Shown: positions 46,147 to 58,077 of the stretch, one piece after another | Layout: every line of letters starts with the position of its first letter | Numbering within the stretch: the first letter of the stretch is position 1 | Origin: Letharia columbiana | Lineage: Eukaryota > Ascomycota > Lecanoromycetes > Lecanorales > Parmeliaceae | Assembly: GCF_014066305.1 (NCBI RefSeq) | Contig: NW_023501095.1 | Location: 117,001-181,000 of the forward strand | Length of the DNA: 64,000 nt | Reading direction: 5' to 3' | The notes under the pieces: model-generated | What the model was told of the DNA's origin: nothing | The model's input: the letters and a program-made list of their open reading frames with translations, nothing else | The model's database searches: none | Translations under genes and position numbers: made by a program

Positions 46147-48979
46147 ATGTCGGAATCGAGTATTCCAACTCCAATGCCGAACACAACACCTTCAATTTTG
46201 CCCTTGCCCCCAGAGGTCGCCGCTCAAATCGAATCCTCCACTACCATAACCTCTCTTTCGATCGTTGTCCTTGGGCTGTTGGCCAATTCTCTGGATGCAG
46301 ATGCTCAGCGAATCGATATCAATGTCGACTTGCGCCGGGGTGCCGCTTCGGTCGAAGACGATGGGAACGGGATACCTCCCAAAGAATTTGGCGAAGATGG
46401 AGGCCTGGGGAAACCGTATCGTGAGCTGGACACTTGATCCCTTGTTGAGGCTTTGCTAATGTGGTCCAGATACATCCAAGAACAATAGCCTGAATGTTAC
46501 CCATGGGAGGAATGGAACCTTCCTGACCTCTGTAGCCGCTTTGTCAATCCTAAGCGTCACATCCCATCACAGGAGCCACCTTCCGCATGCGACGCTCATT
46601 CTTCATCACTCAAGGCCAGCCGCAAGATTGATACCAGCGCCATCACATCAGCATCTACTCAACCGTGAGCATGGGACCAAAGTCAGCGTCCAGGATCTTT
46701 TTGGGAACATGCCTGTTAGGGTCAAGCAGCGCACTATGGGCGCCGAGCTTGGAAGTCAGGACGAAAAGCAGCTCGAGACGCTGAGAAAACAAATCGTTGG
46801 AATGTTTTTGGCCTGGCAAAAACCAGTTTCGGTAACGTTGAAGAGCGCTGAGAGTAGCAAAAAGCTGAGCATACGCGGTAAAGAGATGCCCAAAATCAGT
46901 GCAATATCTGGAGACAGCTCATCCAGGAAGCTTGACGTCCCGTTGATAAGCAGTATTTTATCTCAAGCTGGCTTCATTGCACCCTTGGACTGGGATATGT
47001 GGGTCAAGACCTCTGCTCGGACACCTTGGGTCACCATTAAGGGTGCCGTCTCCCTACAGCCAGTACCATCGAAGCAAGTCCAATTCGTATCGATAGGAAT
47101 TCATCCTATAAGCTCGAAAATGGGTAGCAACATTCTCTATGACGAGATCAACAGGCTTTTTGCTTTATCAAGTTTCGGTACCCAAGAGGATATCTCCGAT
47201 GCTGACGACGACATCAAAGCGAGAAAAATCAAAGACCGCCGGTTCAAGAAAGATGGCTTTACCAACAAGCAGTTGAAAGGCGGCGGCAAAGGGGTCGATA
47301 AATGGCCAATGTTCTACATTCATATCGATATACATAATACAAATATACGTCTCAAAGACCGTGTGGACAGGCTTGGGGAGGGGACTATCTCAAGCCTGGT
47401 CAAAGTTCTTGGGGCCATGATCACCAGTTTCCTTGAAGAGAATCACTTCCGACCACGTGCAAGATTGGGCCATCGCAAGCAAGATGTGTCCACGAACCCA
47501 GCAGCCATGGAAAGAAGCCCGAGTAGCCAACTTTCAGGTGCAACTATCCAGCGATCAGAAGCAGTACATTGTACGTATGCAGACCACAACTTCGGTGCTT
47601 GGAGTCGAATAAAGACCGGAATAGGGTCAAAATCTTCGGGTGCATCACCATCGTTAAGCTCCGCTGGCTGTCATACAAGCACTCCAAAAGGCGAACCTCC
47701 AAGAGCTAAGGATCTATCAAAAAAGTCGATGGGCTCCTCTCAAATTTGGGAAGCCTCAAGCACAGCGGTGGATGACCCAGTTGGAAGCCACGTTGATGAG
47801 CAGACATTTGAGTGGAGAAACCCAATATCTGGGGCTACAGTCCTCATCAATGCCCGGACAGGCCTGGTGATTCCCCCTCGGCCCCTTAAACGACCGGTAT
47901 CAGCCCCTTCCGAACACTCGCCTCCAGCTTTATCTCCTTGCTATGGAAGGAAAATCCATGGTTCTTATCCCAACAGAAGACTCACCCGCAGTTTCTCTAC
48001 CCCTTTCATCACGCCCAAAGAAGGGTCATGGTCTAGTGAGCTTCTCAAAAAATGGGAGAACCCTATCTTCGACATTACAGAAGAGTGTATACCTCAGGTC
48101 TCGTTCGACGGCCCCACGATTGAGACGTCCGATGTTCTACATGGCCGCCGTCATTGCTGTTCTGATTTGGATATCCAGAAAGCATTCACGCAGTCATCCG
48201 CATCTTTCTCGGCGAAGCTATCAAAACAGGGCTTGAACGCGGCAAGGGTCATTTCTCAAGTCGATAAGAAGTTTATCCTCATCTGCGTGAAGAAGTCACC
48301 AAATATTGGTGATAGAGAAGACGCAGAACTTCTAGTCCTCGTCGACCAGCACGCGGCAGACGAGCGCATACGAGTTGAAGGCTTATTAGCAGATCTGAAA
48401 GCAAGCCCAGTGTTACTTCCAAAACCCTTGATTTTCGAGATCCAAGCTCGCGAGCACCACCTCTTATCCCGTCTTGCCTCTTCTTTCGCAGCCCTGGGTG
48501 TCGTCTATGACCTGAGCGCTCCAGCTCGATCTCCAAAGTGCAAGATCACCGTGAAAGCACTACCAGCGGCAATCGCAGAGAGATGCAGACTCGAGCCCAA
48601 GGTCTTGATCGAACTGATCAGGAGCGAATCTTGGAAGTGCGAAGAAGAAGGAGGAGGAGGAGGCTTCCTAGCCACCAAGACCTGTCCACAGGGACTGCTC
48701 GACATGCTCAACTCGCGGGCCTGCCGAAGTGCTATCATGTTCAATGACGAGTTAACAAATGAAGAATGCCAAACACTTATTAGGCGGCTTGGGAATTGTG
48801 CTTTCCCCTTCCAATGCGCACATGGGAGACCGAGTATGATTCCACTGGTGGATGTGGGTGCTGGCGCCTCGCTTTGTATTGGAAAGCAGGTCTTTGGGTC
48901 GCAAAAGGGCGAGGTGGATATGAGCAATGAAAGTAAACCTTTTGGAGCTGCTTGGAAGTTTTGGAAACCTGACGGATAG
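46147..48979 (+). CDS. MLH3: DNA mismatch repair endonuclease subunit Mlh3
   Basis: Two exons (46147-46420 and 46470-48979, 49-bp intron) give 927 residues; the splice makes GLGKPYHTSKNNSL. Mlh3 pairs with Mlh1 as MutL-gamma, which nicks DNA to resolve meiotic crossovers and assists mismatch repair. N-terminal GHKL ATPase parts: LPPEVAAQIESSTTITSLS, NSLDADA (~48-54), VEDDGNGIPP and THGRNGTFLTSVAALS. C-terminal endonuclease parts are intact: DQHAADERIRVE at ~717-728 (DQHAxxExxxxE), ACRSAIMF and FQCAHGRPSM. Residue 43 is Gly in VVLGLLANSLDA, where MutL-type ATPases usually have the catalytic Glu (see findings). A variable Ser-rich linker lies between the two halves. Confidence 0.95.
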
Positions 48980-50421
48980 GGTGGCCGTGGGACTGCGTGC
49001 TCATGCGATAAATGTGAGGGTTCATGAATTGATTGTATTTCCTTTTGCGGCGTGGTGGAATATTTTTTGATATGTTTCCTGTACAAGACTCGGGCCACAA
49101 AATCGAAGTGTCCATAGACAGGTTTCAAATACCAACAATCCTCGCCGTCTTACATCTCTTGAAACCACTCTGATCGAACGAACATATACCACCTGCAAAT
49201 GCATTCCCCCTTTTCCCCTACCCCTAAATAGTCTCTAGCCATCAAGAAGAATCCAACGACGCCGCACAACCTCTTACATTCCACCCATTGAGCGATTCAA
49301 AATCTCCGAACAACGTTGGCAAGGTTCCCAGTAAACCGACAATTCGGTCCCCGGCTGGCATGATAATGTCGACCCACGGCTCAGGTTCAAAGAGTGAGAG
49401 AGAGGGGCGCATAATTCGATTTTGCCGCGCTCTTCTCCGTCCAAAGAATCAATGCCCTTGGATATCGCTCCACCGTTCATCTATCCTCTCTACCGGAACA
49501 GATCGTTCTCGCACAAGGAAGCGGGAGACGGGCAGCATCATCCTGAGGATAGTTGAATGAAAAGCAGCCTTGGGGATGACAGTGGTCCGCTGTAGGGAAT
49601 GCTGCGAACAGTCATCGTTGCCCTATGTGGCTGCTTCGATGGATGGCACGTGTGGAAGTGGGATGGCGACCTAGCTTCTGTTCAACCGATGGGCCATGCA
49701 GGCGATCCTCACGCCCGAGTATTTTTCAAGTATTCTTCCGGCAAGATCTCCAAGTAGTGGTATCCTACACAGGAAGCGTCTTCGTCGGTAGGTAGACAAG
49801 GCTGGCGACCGCCATATTCAACCGGGTATTCGATCTCGTCCGGTAAAGGAGTCCTCGAAAACCGTTCAGATATTGGTCCTAATTTTCATGCCAATACCCT
49901 GCTCGTGGATGAAACGGATTCCAGCTTCACGTAACATCTTCTGGGTCGCCTGAATGGTAACTTTGGTAATTTGTTGGCAGATGCCTTGCCAGAAAAGTGG
50001 CAGTTGTAGTGGTAGAAAGCCCTTGAATGTCGACAATATGATCACTGATTCTGATAATCGATTGCCAGATTTTCTTGGCTTCTTACCCATGAGTGCACGA
50101 AATCTGTACGATGGCAGTACGGAGCACGGTACTGTTTCTGGCAGCTTGGTAGATGGCTTCTATGTCAGGAGTGTTCAGAAGGTCTGTTGACAAAAGCCAA
50201 CGTTTTCGCGTTCCTTTCGTTCCAAGACGGTTGTCACTGGGGTCTACAGAATCATCAAAGCCACCGTCAGCTCCGATCATGGGACCTTCTTGCGCCGTTC
50301 AGCTGACCGCCGTTCCCTCCGCTGCACTGATCATAGCTGGGGCCTTTGGTATCCGAAGTCCGCCACTAGAGACCGAGCTGGAACTGAGCCTGGTCTAACA
50401 GAAACCAAGGACTCAGTATAA
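48980..50421. other. Intergenic region between MLH3 and the F-box gene
   Basis: No supported gene. It contains the second copy of the dispersed repeat (49973-50045). A 74-codon minus-strand frame covering that copy (49866-50090) has no recognised domain. Confidence 0.45.
49973..50045. repeat. Dispersed repeat copy B (related to 25222-25295)
   Basis: Shares GTGGTAGAAAGCCC and flanking bases with the segment near 25.25 kb, same orientation, about three-quarters identical by eye. Confidence 0.5.
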
Positions 50422-52068
50422 TCATTGTTTATTGCGAAACAGATCGTCCGTGTACTCGTCACACTCGCGAGTCATAAGTTTCAGGTCGTCAAGCCATTTC
50501 TCTGGCATCAAGTCGAAATACCACCAGATCGCAGTATCAGGATCACCCTCCTGGGTTAGACACGGATGTCGACCACCACGGGCAACATAAGCCTCGATAT
50601 CTATGAGGCACGAGAAGTCGGTATGTTTACCTTCTGGACTGCGAGGTCTAAAGACAGCGCCTCCACAGTGTCTGAAGTCGCCGTCCATATGCAGCTCGGT
50701 CAATTGTTGCCGGCGGCGCATTCCTTCAATAACGCCTTCCCAAGCACCATCCAGCAGGTCGATGCCAAATAAGGCAAGCCGTCTGACTCGCGCTCGCCCG
50801 AGGATCAGGACCATTAGATCCCAGCCGCCGATTGCAAGTCCCGAAATTGAAAGCTCTGTCAGCTTCGGCCAGATGCCGATGGCCGGAAATATTTCATCGT
50901 AACGATAGTACTCACTCACACCTGCAGGGAGAAGCGGTTGGTCGACGTCCTTGAAGAGGTGTAATGACAATCGTCTAAGCCCGAACGTGTGCGCCAGGAG
51001 TTCTGGAAGGACAGTCAAGGCGTCTCGCTGATCAGAGTTGTTCGTAGTGATTTCGATATCAAGACAGCTCAAACCTGAGTACGCTGTCATGAAGTACCAA
51101 AACTCCCAGTCGTTTAGATTGGATTTCATCAACGCTTGCTGCGAGAGACCTCCTCCTATGTGGTCCATTGGAACCTGAAGGGAAGTTATGTTTTGGTTGG
51201 TTGTGGATATCGCTCGTGTAAGCATATGAAAATGAGCACAAACATGAGAATGACCACCATCCACGTCTGGAAGCTCTTTCCACCCAAGAGGGCGAAGATG
51301 AAATGGATTCCAGCTGCGGCAAAGAGGCGAGCCTGAAGATGGCCCATGTAAGGTGTTGGGATCAGGGGTTCCGAAGTACTTACTCTGGTCAAGGTCGTAG
51401 TGCCACATCTTCTGACCGAGCACCACCGAGCGTAAATTTTTGAGGGAACGGAGCCCCGTGCAAAGGTCATCGAAAAGCCAACCCCTTTCAATACTGTGAT
51501 ACTCAAATGCAGAGTGATCTCTGTATTTCTGATAGCCTTCAACGAGAAATGTGTCCATTTTGTGGGTCTTGTAGAGCTTGGAAAAGCTAAATTTCTTCTT
51601 TCTGTAATCCTGGACGAATTTGTTGATCTGAACATCTACACTTTTGAAAGGTGTGTCAGGCCCCCACGGCGGCACAATCCAACGGACTTGGCGATAGACC
51701 TTGTAGCAATAATTCTTGAAATCTATATCCTTTCTGAAGAGCGAGCCATCATACACAAGCTCCCTAACACCCGCGCTCATATCCGGATGCGTCGTGATAT
51801 TCCTAAAAACCTCCATATCCTTCGCCTGGCACGATATATAGACCCTATCGAACAAAGGCGTCGTGGCCAATGCGTTCCATTCCTTCGATACCAGTCTGAC
51901 GGTCTTGAGGTCCCGTTTGTCGAGCTGAGCAAGCACAGCGACCTTCAATTCGGTCGGGAGGTACACTGTCCTCCGAAACCGGGTGTCGATCAGCGGTTCA
52001 AGGCCCTGGATGCGGCGTGATGACCTCCTCGGTTTATTCTCCGTTGGCCGTGTCTTTTGAGTCGACAT
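50422..52068 (-). CDS. F-box protein
   Basis: Single exon with ATG at 52068, 548 residues. A basic N-terminal tail (NKPRRSSRRIQG) precedes an F-box at ~36-80: VYLPTELKVAVLAQLDKRDLKTVRLVSKEWNALATTPLF. The F-box would bind Skp1 in an SCF ubiquitin ligase. The remaining ~460 residues show leucine-rich-repeat-like spacing (LRSLKNLRSVVLG, YSGLSCLDIEIT, FGLRRLSLHLF, WPKLTELSISGLAIGG, RRLALFGIDLLDG, QQLTELHMDG), the likely substrate-binding face. Such proteins form large, fast-changing families in filamentous fungi, so the substrate cannot be guessed. The C terminus is Asp/Glu-rich (LMTRECDEYTDDLF). Confidence 0.87.
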   Translation of the reverse strand: MSTQKTRPTENKPRRSSRRIQGLEPLIDTRFRRTVYLPTELKVAVLAQLDKRDLKTVRLVSKEWNALATTPLFDRVYISCQAKDMEVFRNITTHPDMSAGVRELVYDGSLFRKDIDFKNYCYKVYRQVRWIVPPWGPDTPFKSVDVQINKFVQDYRKKKFSFSKLYKTHKMDTFLVEGYQKYRDHSAFEYHSIERGWLFDDLCTGLRSLKNLRSVVLGQKMWHYDLDQSKYFGTPDPNTLHGPSSGSPLCRSWNPFHLRPLGWKELPDVDGGHSHVCAHFHMLTRAISTTNQNITSLQVPMDHIGGGLSQQALMKSNLNDWEFWYFMTAYSGLSCLDIEITTNNSDQRDALTVLPELLAHTFGLRRLSLHLFKDVDQPLLPAGVSEYYRYDEIFPAIGIWPKLTELSISGLAIGGWDLMVLILGRARVRRLALFGIDLLDGAWEGVIEGMRRRQQLTELHMDGDFRHCGGAVFRPRSPEGKHTDFSCLIDIEAYVARGGRHPCLTQEGDPDTAIWWYFDLMPEKWLDDLKLMTRECDEYTDDLFRNKQ

Positions 52069-52568
52069 GTTGACCAGCTCGCTAATTTTCTATGAACCTG
52101 GAACGTATCTCTATCAATTAGCATTCCCGCATTTACAGATCTCAAGTTATCGAGGAGGTATACCTGACTCAATGCAGCGTGCATGGCTCTGAGTCGAGGA
52201 AGATCAGGGTGAATGAAGGCAGAGCTTTCGCAAGAGATCTACAAACAATCGGCAAGCGAGTTTCTCCGTGCCGAGTTCGGCACGTGATCTCGAGGTTCAT
52301 TTCTAGAAAACCGGCCGCGCCCAAAATACCATATCGTGCACTTTCAAAAATTTATTCCTAACCACACACTGTAGCAAACAAATCCAAACTTTGGCAGTAG
52401 TATCTCCAACCTCAACAATAAGATTGTTCACCTTTGTAGAGATTTCCTGTAAGCCGACAGAGGACACTTAAAAGGTGCAATTTTGGCGTGGCCGGTATTT
52501 CTGGACATGACCCTCGTCTCCATTCAGATACGCAGAGTACGATCAGCATCTACCAGACTTGTGGGTCC
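52069..52568. other. Spacer between the F-box gene and the degraded element
   Basis: F-box gene promoter. No further coding sequence recognised. Confidence 0.45.
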
Positions 52569-55170
52569 CGATTAGAATGGCAGACGCTACTGCAGGCTAC
52601 TGCAAGCTACACGCGTAGTCTTCTCCACTATTCCTTATATAGAATAGGAGGTAAATAATAGAAACGCGTGTAACTTAGGTAAATATTATATCGATAATCA
52701 TCTAATCTTCTAATAATTCGCTATTACTTAATTAGATATATTTAAGATTATATAATTTATTAATTAACGTTATTACCGTCGTTCTTATATCTATAATTAT
52801 AAAAACCCCCCCTCTTAAAGAATTCTTTATCTCTTTTATTATCTTATATTTAGCTTATATCTTCTTCTAAAAGTTCGCTATATTTATAAACCGTAGTAAA
52901 CTAGTAATAGTCTCGAGTTTAGTAATCTATTACTTTATAACTCGATTAGCCTTAGTTAAAAAAAGATATTTTATTAACTTTTTTAAATCGTAATACTTAA
53001 AATAAACGATATTTAGGGCCTTTCTTATATTAAGTCGACATCTTATCGACGCCTTAATCTTATCATCGATATCCCTCTTATAATATTTCGAGATAATATT
53101 CTTATAGAGCTTAAAGCTCGAGTTTTCTTATATAAATGCCTAGCGATTAAAATCCTTCTCTTTTAGTGTCTTAAAGAGCTAATATTAAGTCTAAATATCG
53201 CGATACGATAGTTAATATTTACGAAAGAACTCGTAATTATAGTAAGTCTTATTATCTAGCTTTTTTAACTTATTCGAGATTATAATAAGATCACCTACCG
53301 CGGTGATCTTATTCGTAAGAAGGGTTTAGATAGACGTCGGAAGCTTTTAAAGATAAGGGTATTTAGCGACTTAAGAAAGAATATTAATACGAAATTTACG
53401 AGCGGTAGTAGTAGTCTTCTTATTCTATTTCTTATCGATAATATTAATTTATAACGCAATATTAATAAAACTGAATCGCTAAAAAATAATCTTTTTATTA
53501 AGACCTTTAAGATAAGAATAATATTCCTCTATCGACGATATAGTCGAGATCTAAATTAAGAGAAACGCGTAGTTTCTATAGCCTATAACCCACTATCGTT
53601 ATATTAAAAACCACTCTCGATAAATATATTTTTACTCTTCTTTAGAGGCGGTAAGTATCGCCGTCTTAATTAAAGTTTTAACGATAAGATTACTTCGTCG
53701 ATATTTAAAAGCGAAGTAGAGATATTAAAAGATCTTCTTTATATAAGACCTTTTAAATTATTATCGAAGGGCTTATTCTAAATATTAGATATATAAAAAA
53801 TACATTATCTTAATCTTATCGTCGTCGAGATCTAAAAACGCGTGTCGAACAGCTTTTTGCTTTATAGTAGAGTCATCAGTTAGTATATATCGAAAACGCC
53901 AGCCTCCTAGATTACTATATCACTTCTTAATTATCTTAAACGCGATCTCTAGAATATTATCGTCTTTATACTGCGCTAAGATATATATATAAGAATATTA
54001 GCAATTATACTTATCTCGAATTATTATAATATATAAAAATTAGCCTAGTCAATTAGTCTTATAAGTGGAATCTATAAGAGTGAGATAATCACGTATTCGA
54101 AGAATATTAATATAATACGAAGTAGCCTATATAATTATATACGATAACGTCTTATCGGTCTATCTAATAGCGATAATATTCTTATAAAGAAATTCTTATT
54201 AATAATATATTAATACTATAAATAAAAGAATTAAAGATTATAAATAAGCGTATTATATAATATATCTATAGAAGCTATTTATTTAGATCCTTCTACTAAT
54301 TTATTAATTAAAATTATTCTTTAAATATATAATAAGAATCTAAATTATTCTATCGCTATCGAGTTCTAATATTAATTACATCTTAATATATAAAATAAGA
54401 TTCGCTAATAGTAATAAGATTTATAGTAATTTTAAAATAAATATAGATCTTAATAATATTAATAATCTTATAAGACTTATAGCTCTTCTATATCTAAGTA
54501 AGAACGATATTTTTAATATATTAATTACGCTTAATAGTATTAATATTATTAATATTATAATTATACTTTACGATATTATCGAATTTTTTAATTATATACT
54601 TAATTAACGTAGAATCGTAGACGAGATAATATAACAGCGTCTTCTTTAGCTTTATAAGATACGATTATATAAAGCGAATTAGCGTCTTTTATTCGCCTTA
54701 ATCTTATATTTTTATCTATTTATTTTAATACAGACGACAGTAGTAGATCTCTTCTATTACAGTAATACCGTTGTTTTAAAAGATAGTCTTATTAATATAT
54801 TATCGAATCTATAGATTTATAATATACGGCTAATTACGCTAATAAGCCTCTATAAAAATCGATTTCTTTTAATTAGATAATTCGAATCAAAAGCGACAAA
54901 TTATCTCGATATTTGGGGGATTATTAAAAAGGCGCGATATGATCCCGGCTATGTGCTAGGCAATTTGGGCTATAAAGGGTAAAGAGAGAGTCGACAATAA
55001 TAGAAGGTGGTAGAAAGCGACGATGATATGAAAGAAATATAAGACGAAAGCATGGGAGCGAGGCATAAGCGCGTCTCCATTGTTTACCTCCTATTCTATA
55101 TAGGGGTTAGTGGAGAAGACTGCGCGTGTGGCTTGCAGTAGTCCCGCAGTAGCGTCTGCCATTCTAATCG
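52569..55170. mobile_element. RIP-degraded DNA transposon with ~88-bp terminal inverted repeats
   Basis: The segment starting CGATTAGAATGGCAGACGCT at 52569 is matched in reverse complement ending at 55170, over about 88 bases with roughly seven mismatches and one gap, as far as AGAATAGGAGGTAAA. Several differences are C in the right copy against T in the left. The ~2.4-kb interior is extremely AT-rich, dense in TA steps, poor in CA and TG, yet keeps many CG steps, which is the RIP signature. No long ORF remains. No target-site duplication is evident at these borders. A cut-and-paste transposon with long inverted repeats (Mutator-like or similar) is likely, but the superfamily cannot be named from degraded sequence. 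Confidence 0.88.
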
Positions 55171-56889
55171 ACACCGACTTCTGGCTTCTCTTTCCAGGTA
55201 CTCTGTACTTACCATGGACACAATACGCATCAAATCGCCATGAAGCCTTTGGTGCGAGGACTCGGTCCTGGAATCACGGCCACGGCTCAGAAAAACCCCT
55301 CAGAGACATTTCCATCCCCCTTGCAATCAAGGCAGGCATTAGAGTCCCAAGCCCATGTCTGCAGGATGAATTCCCTCAACATATGTTACCTAGCAGTAAG
55401 TGGAACGTGGGGTTAAGCACACACGAAAGCACAGGAGTGGAACCACGACGATACCGCCGGGCAGCGGACAATGAGTGGGCGGGGAAATGGTCCCAGCACC
55501 GGCTTCGAGCCCCTCGAGATACCCGAGACCAAGGACTAGCAAAGCTGCAAACGCACGCCTGTAGGATTCTCCTTCTTTCAAGCAATTGAAGACGGTTGGA
55601 AAAGAGCCCACTCTCGACATGCAGAGGACTCTTTTTCTAATGCCACCGCATCGTCGGCATTTCTTGCGCTCCTCACAGGAAATCCTTCCATCGGTCAACG
55701 TGGGGAAATCAAGTGCAAGCATCCACTGAATCCGGGACACTCGGATCAAGAAGGAGCCGAAAAGGAGCTCGCTCTGACACAGGTCACGTAACAGCAACGA
55801 GTTGCAGCGTGTAGTAGTACAGTTGCTTTGTCCGAGTGTCTCTAAGACCCATGGTCTATAGGTAGTCAAGATGCCCGGGTCAGTACCAGGAGCGTGACAG
55901 CTGCATGTTAGCACATTCGCACTGGAGCGCGTAATAATCTTCCCCAGCATTTGCATCTTCCAGAAGGCCCGTAGAAGCGACCGTCAGAAAGTGATCTCCG
56001 TCGGGTCGCATATGACAGATAGCAAACGCACACTTTGTTTGACGTGCGAATAACATCAAGAATGCTGGAGACAAATGTCTCACCGCATGGACGTGAATGC
56101 GTTTTCGCCACCAAAATCTTATCTGAGCATCAACCCCGCATTTGAATGCAGTGGCGCCGCAGTGACGCTGCCCTAAAGGCAAGGATTGGAGGCTAAGGAT
56201 CAGCCTGGTGTCATGGGGGTAACAATGAGAGATTGGAATAAAAACGGCGGATCGAAAATTCTCCGACCCGCACTTGCATGAGTAGCGGAACTAAGATGCC
56301 ATCATAGAAATCCATCATAAGATGCCACTGGATCACGGTTCACAAATTTTAGTATTCTTAGAGGATAGGAGCGGTCAGCGAGACGTTGAGATCGGCGCAG
56401 TAGGCGATAGTACGCAAATGATAGGAGATGACGGTGAATGGCAGTCAATGGTTGATGGGCTTGGATATCCCAATGTCTATATTTCGTTCAAGATCGTCAT
56501 GATGGTAACTCAAATATCTACAATCGAAGCGCTGCAGACAATCAAAGGTATATCGTATGCGAAGACGCAATGCTATGCTGCTCCGCGCCCAGTGCAATGC
56601 TTGTATGGGCGGCCCGCGCTTGTAACATAACGGACTAGAAGTGTAGATGGCGAACCGTCAATGCCTGAGACTGGTCAATCCTGACGCCTTTTGTTGATCC
56701 TCCATATGCCGTGTCCGTGGAGGACGAAAAGATAATTTGCCGCTGTACGCTAAACTCAGAGAAAAGGTACGTGAGGAGTTGAGACGGGTGCGCTGGCGGC
56801 CAAGGTGGGAATGATGAAGGCGCCGCATGGTGTTGGTGGGTGGTGTTGAAAGGTGGGAATCGATGTCAGATCTCGCTCCTCATCAATGC
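55171..56889. other. Intergenic region downstream of the degraded element
   Basis: Normal GC content resumes abruptly at the element border. Open frames up to 188 codons occur on both strands (55110-55589 plus, 55390-55956 minus) but overlap each other and show no domain; the plus frame starts inside the inverted repeat. No gene called. Confidence 0.45.
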
Positions 56890-58077
56890 TCAATCTTCAA
56901 GGGTTGGAAATCGACCGTCTCTCATCCCGGTGCTGGACTTCTTCTTCCATCCTAGCATCTTCTTCCAAGTATTATCGTTGCGATTTCTGGGACTGTGTCC
57001 ACCGAAATCGCTCGAAGGAGGTGAGTTTGGTGGTGTCATTGGTTCTCTACCCGGACTTGACACACTGGCAGAATCATCGTCCAGTAGCCCTGGATCTCCG
57101 CTACCATTTGATGTGTGACTCGGTGCACGACTACCTCTCGTGAATCCAGGAATGGGGGTCAGACGACCAGTTGGGTCATCTCTAGACCCTGACGAAGGGA
57201 CATCGAGCGAGGATGTCGGAGATGTTCGTTTTCGAGATCTACTCCTGATTGAACTCTTCTCGTTTGAGCTATCTGAGCCGCCTCGTTTCCGAGGCTTGAC
57301 CTCGGCAGGCTTCTGCCGACTGAGGTGCTGCTGTTGTTGAGATCTGGATGATGGAACCTCGTTCAGGAAAGAGATCAACACTGACTCTTCCATGAGGTTG
57401 TAGATGATCTTGACTGCAGCCTCCAGATCTTCGGGTTGCGGCGGCGTTGAATGATTAGGGAGTAGAAGTAATCTCTCGCGCACGCTGCTAGGAATGTTGA
57501 TTTCCCGAGGGCAGTCTGGCATTATGTAGGCGTTGATCAAACGCTGCCATAGCATCCTCACGTACCGGCATTCTTCCACCTCAGGTGTCATGGGCATGCC
57601 AGCCATCTGTGCAGCCAAGGCACCGTACCTTTTCCGATACCGTTCGGCATCCATTGTAAACTCCAAATTCTCCAGACAATGATTTTGCGAGAGGTAGGCG
57701 GTGAACGCGCTGAGCGTCCATGGTGGTGGAGCGGAATTCGAGAGCACATCTGGGAGGGTTGGTCTTTGAGGATGATAGGGCCCTTCATTTTGCAGGCTGG
57801 CTTCAAGACTTGGTGGTCGAGATGATCTGATGTCTTCTATAGACATGGCGTCTTCGTCGTCGGCGTCCCAGTCTGAGATGACGATAGAACAACGAGGTGA
57901 CGTTTCTGGTGGGGGTGTGGAGAGATATGACGACGGGGGTGTCTCAGGTTTCCTGCGGATCATGGCTCGTTTCCAGTCCCTAATTTTGGACCTTGTTCTT
58001 TCGCTTGCTGAAGCCTTCCTTTTCTGTGAGCGGCTTCGGCCCGGTCTATAGGAGGATAACACGTTTGGGCGAGCCAC
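56890..58077 (-). CDS. RGS-domain protein (regulator of G-protein signalling)
   Basis: Open frame of 395 codons ending at 56890. The 5' end is uncertain: the frame has no ATG before residue ~39 and runs on upstream to ~58125, so a short first exon is probably missing from this model. After a basic N terminus (RPGRSRSQKRKASASERTRSK) and a Pro-rich stretch comes an RGS domain (~105-250): LPDVLSNSAPPPWTLSAFTAYLSQNHCLENLEFTMDAERY and later LWQRLINAYIMPDCPREINIP, ERLLLLP, EESVLISFLNE. RGS domains speed GTP hydrolysis by G-alpha subunits. The C-terminal ~140 residues are Ser-rich with basic clusters (KPRKRGG, RSRSRKR) and end WKKMLGWKKKSSTG. Layout matches the fungal RgsD-like group, but the subtype is not certain. 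Confidence 0.87.
   Translation of the reverse strand: MARPNVLSSYRPGRSRSQKRKASASERTRSKIRDWKRAMIRRKPETPPSSYLSTPPPETSPRCSIVISDWDADDEDAMSIEDIRSSRPPSLEASLQNEGPYHPQRPTLPDVLSNSAPPPWTLSAFTAYLSQNHCLENLEFTMDAERYRKRYGALAAQMAGMPMTPEVEECRYVRMLWQRLINAYIMPDCPREINIPSSVRERLLLLPNHSTPPQPEDLEAAVKIIYNLMEESVLISFLNEVPSSRSQQQQHLSRQKPAEVKPRKRGGSDSSNEKSSIRSRSRKRTSPTSSLDVPSSGSRDDPTGRLTPIPGFTRGSRAPSHTSNGSGDPGLLDDDSASVSSPGREPMTPPNSPPSSDFGGHSPRNRNDNTWKKMLGWKKKSSTGMRDGRFPTLED

Noticed and set aside
55110..55589. 159-codon plus-strand frame
   Set aside because: It begins inside the transposon's inverted repeat, overlaps an equally long minus frame and has no recognised content.
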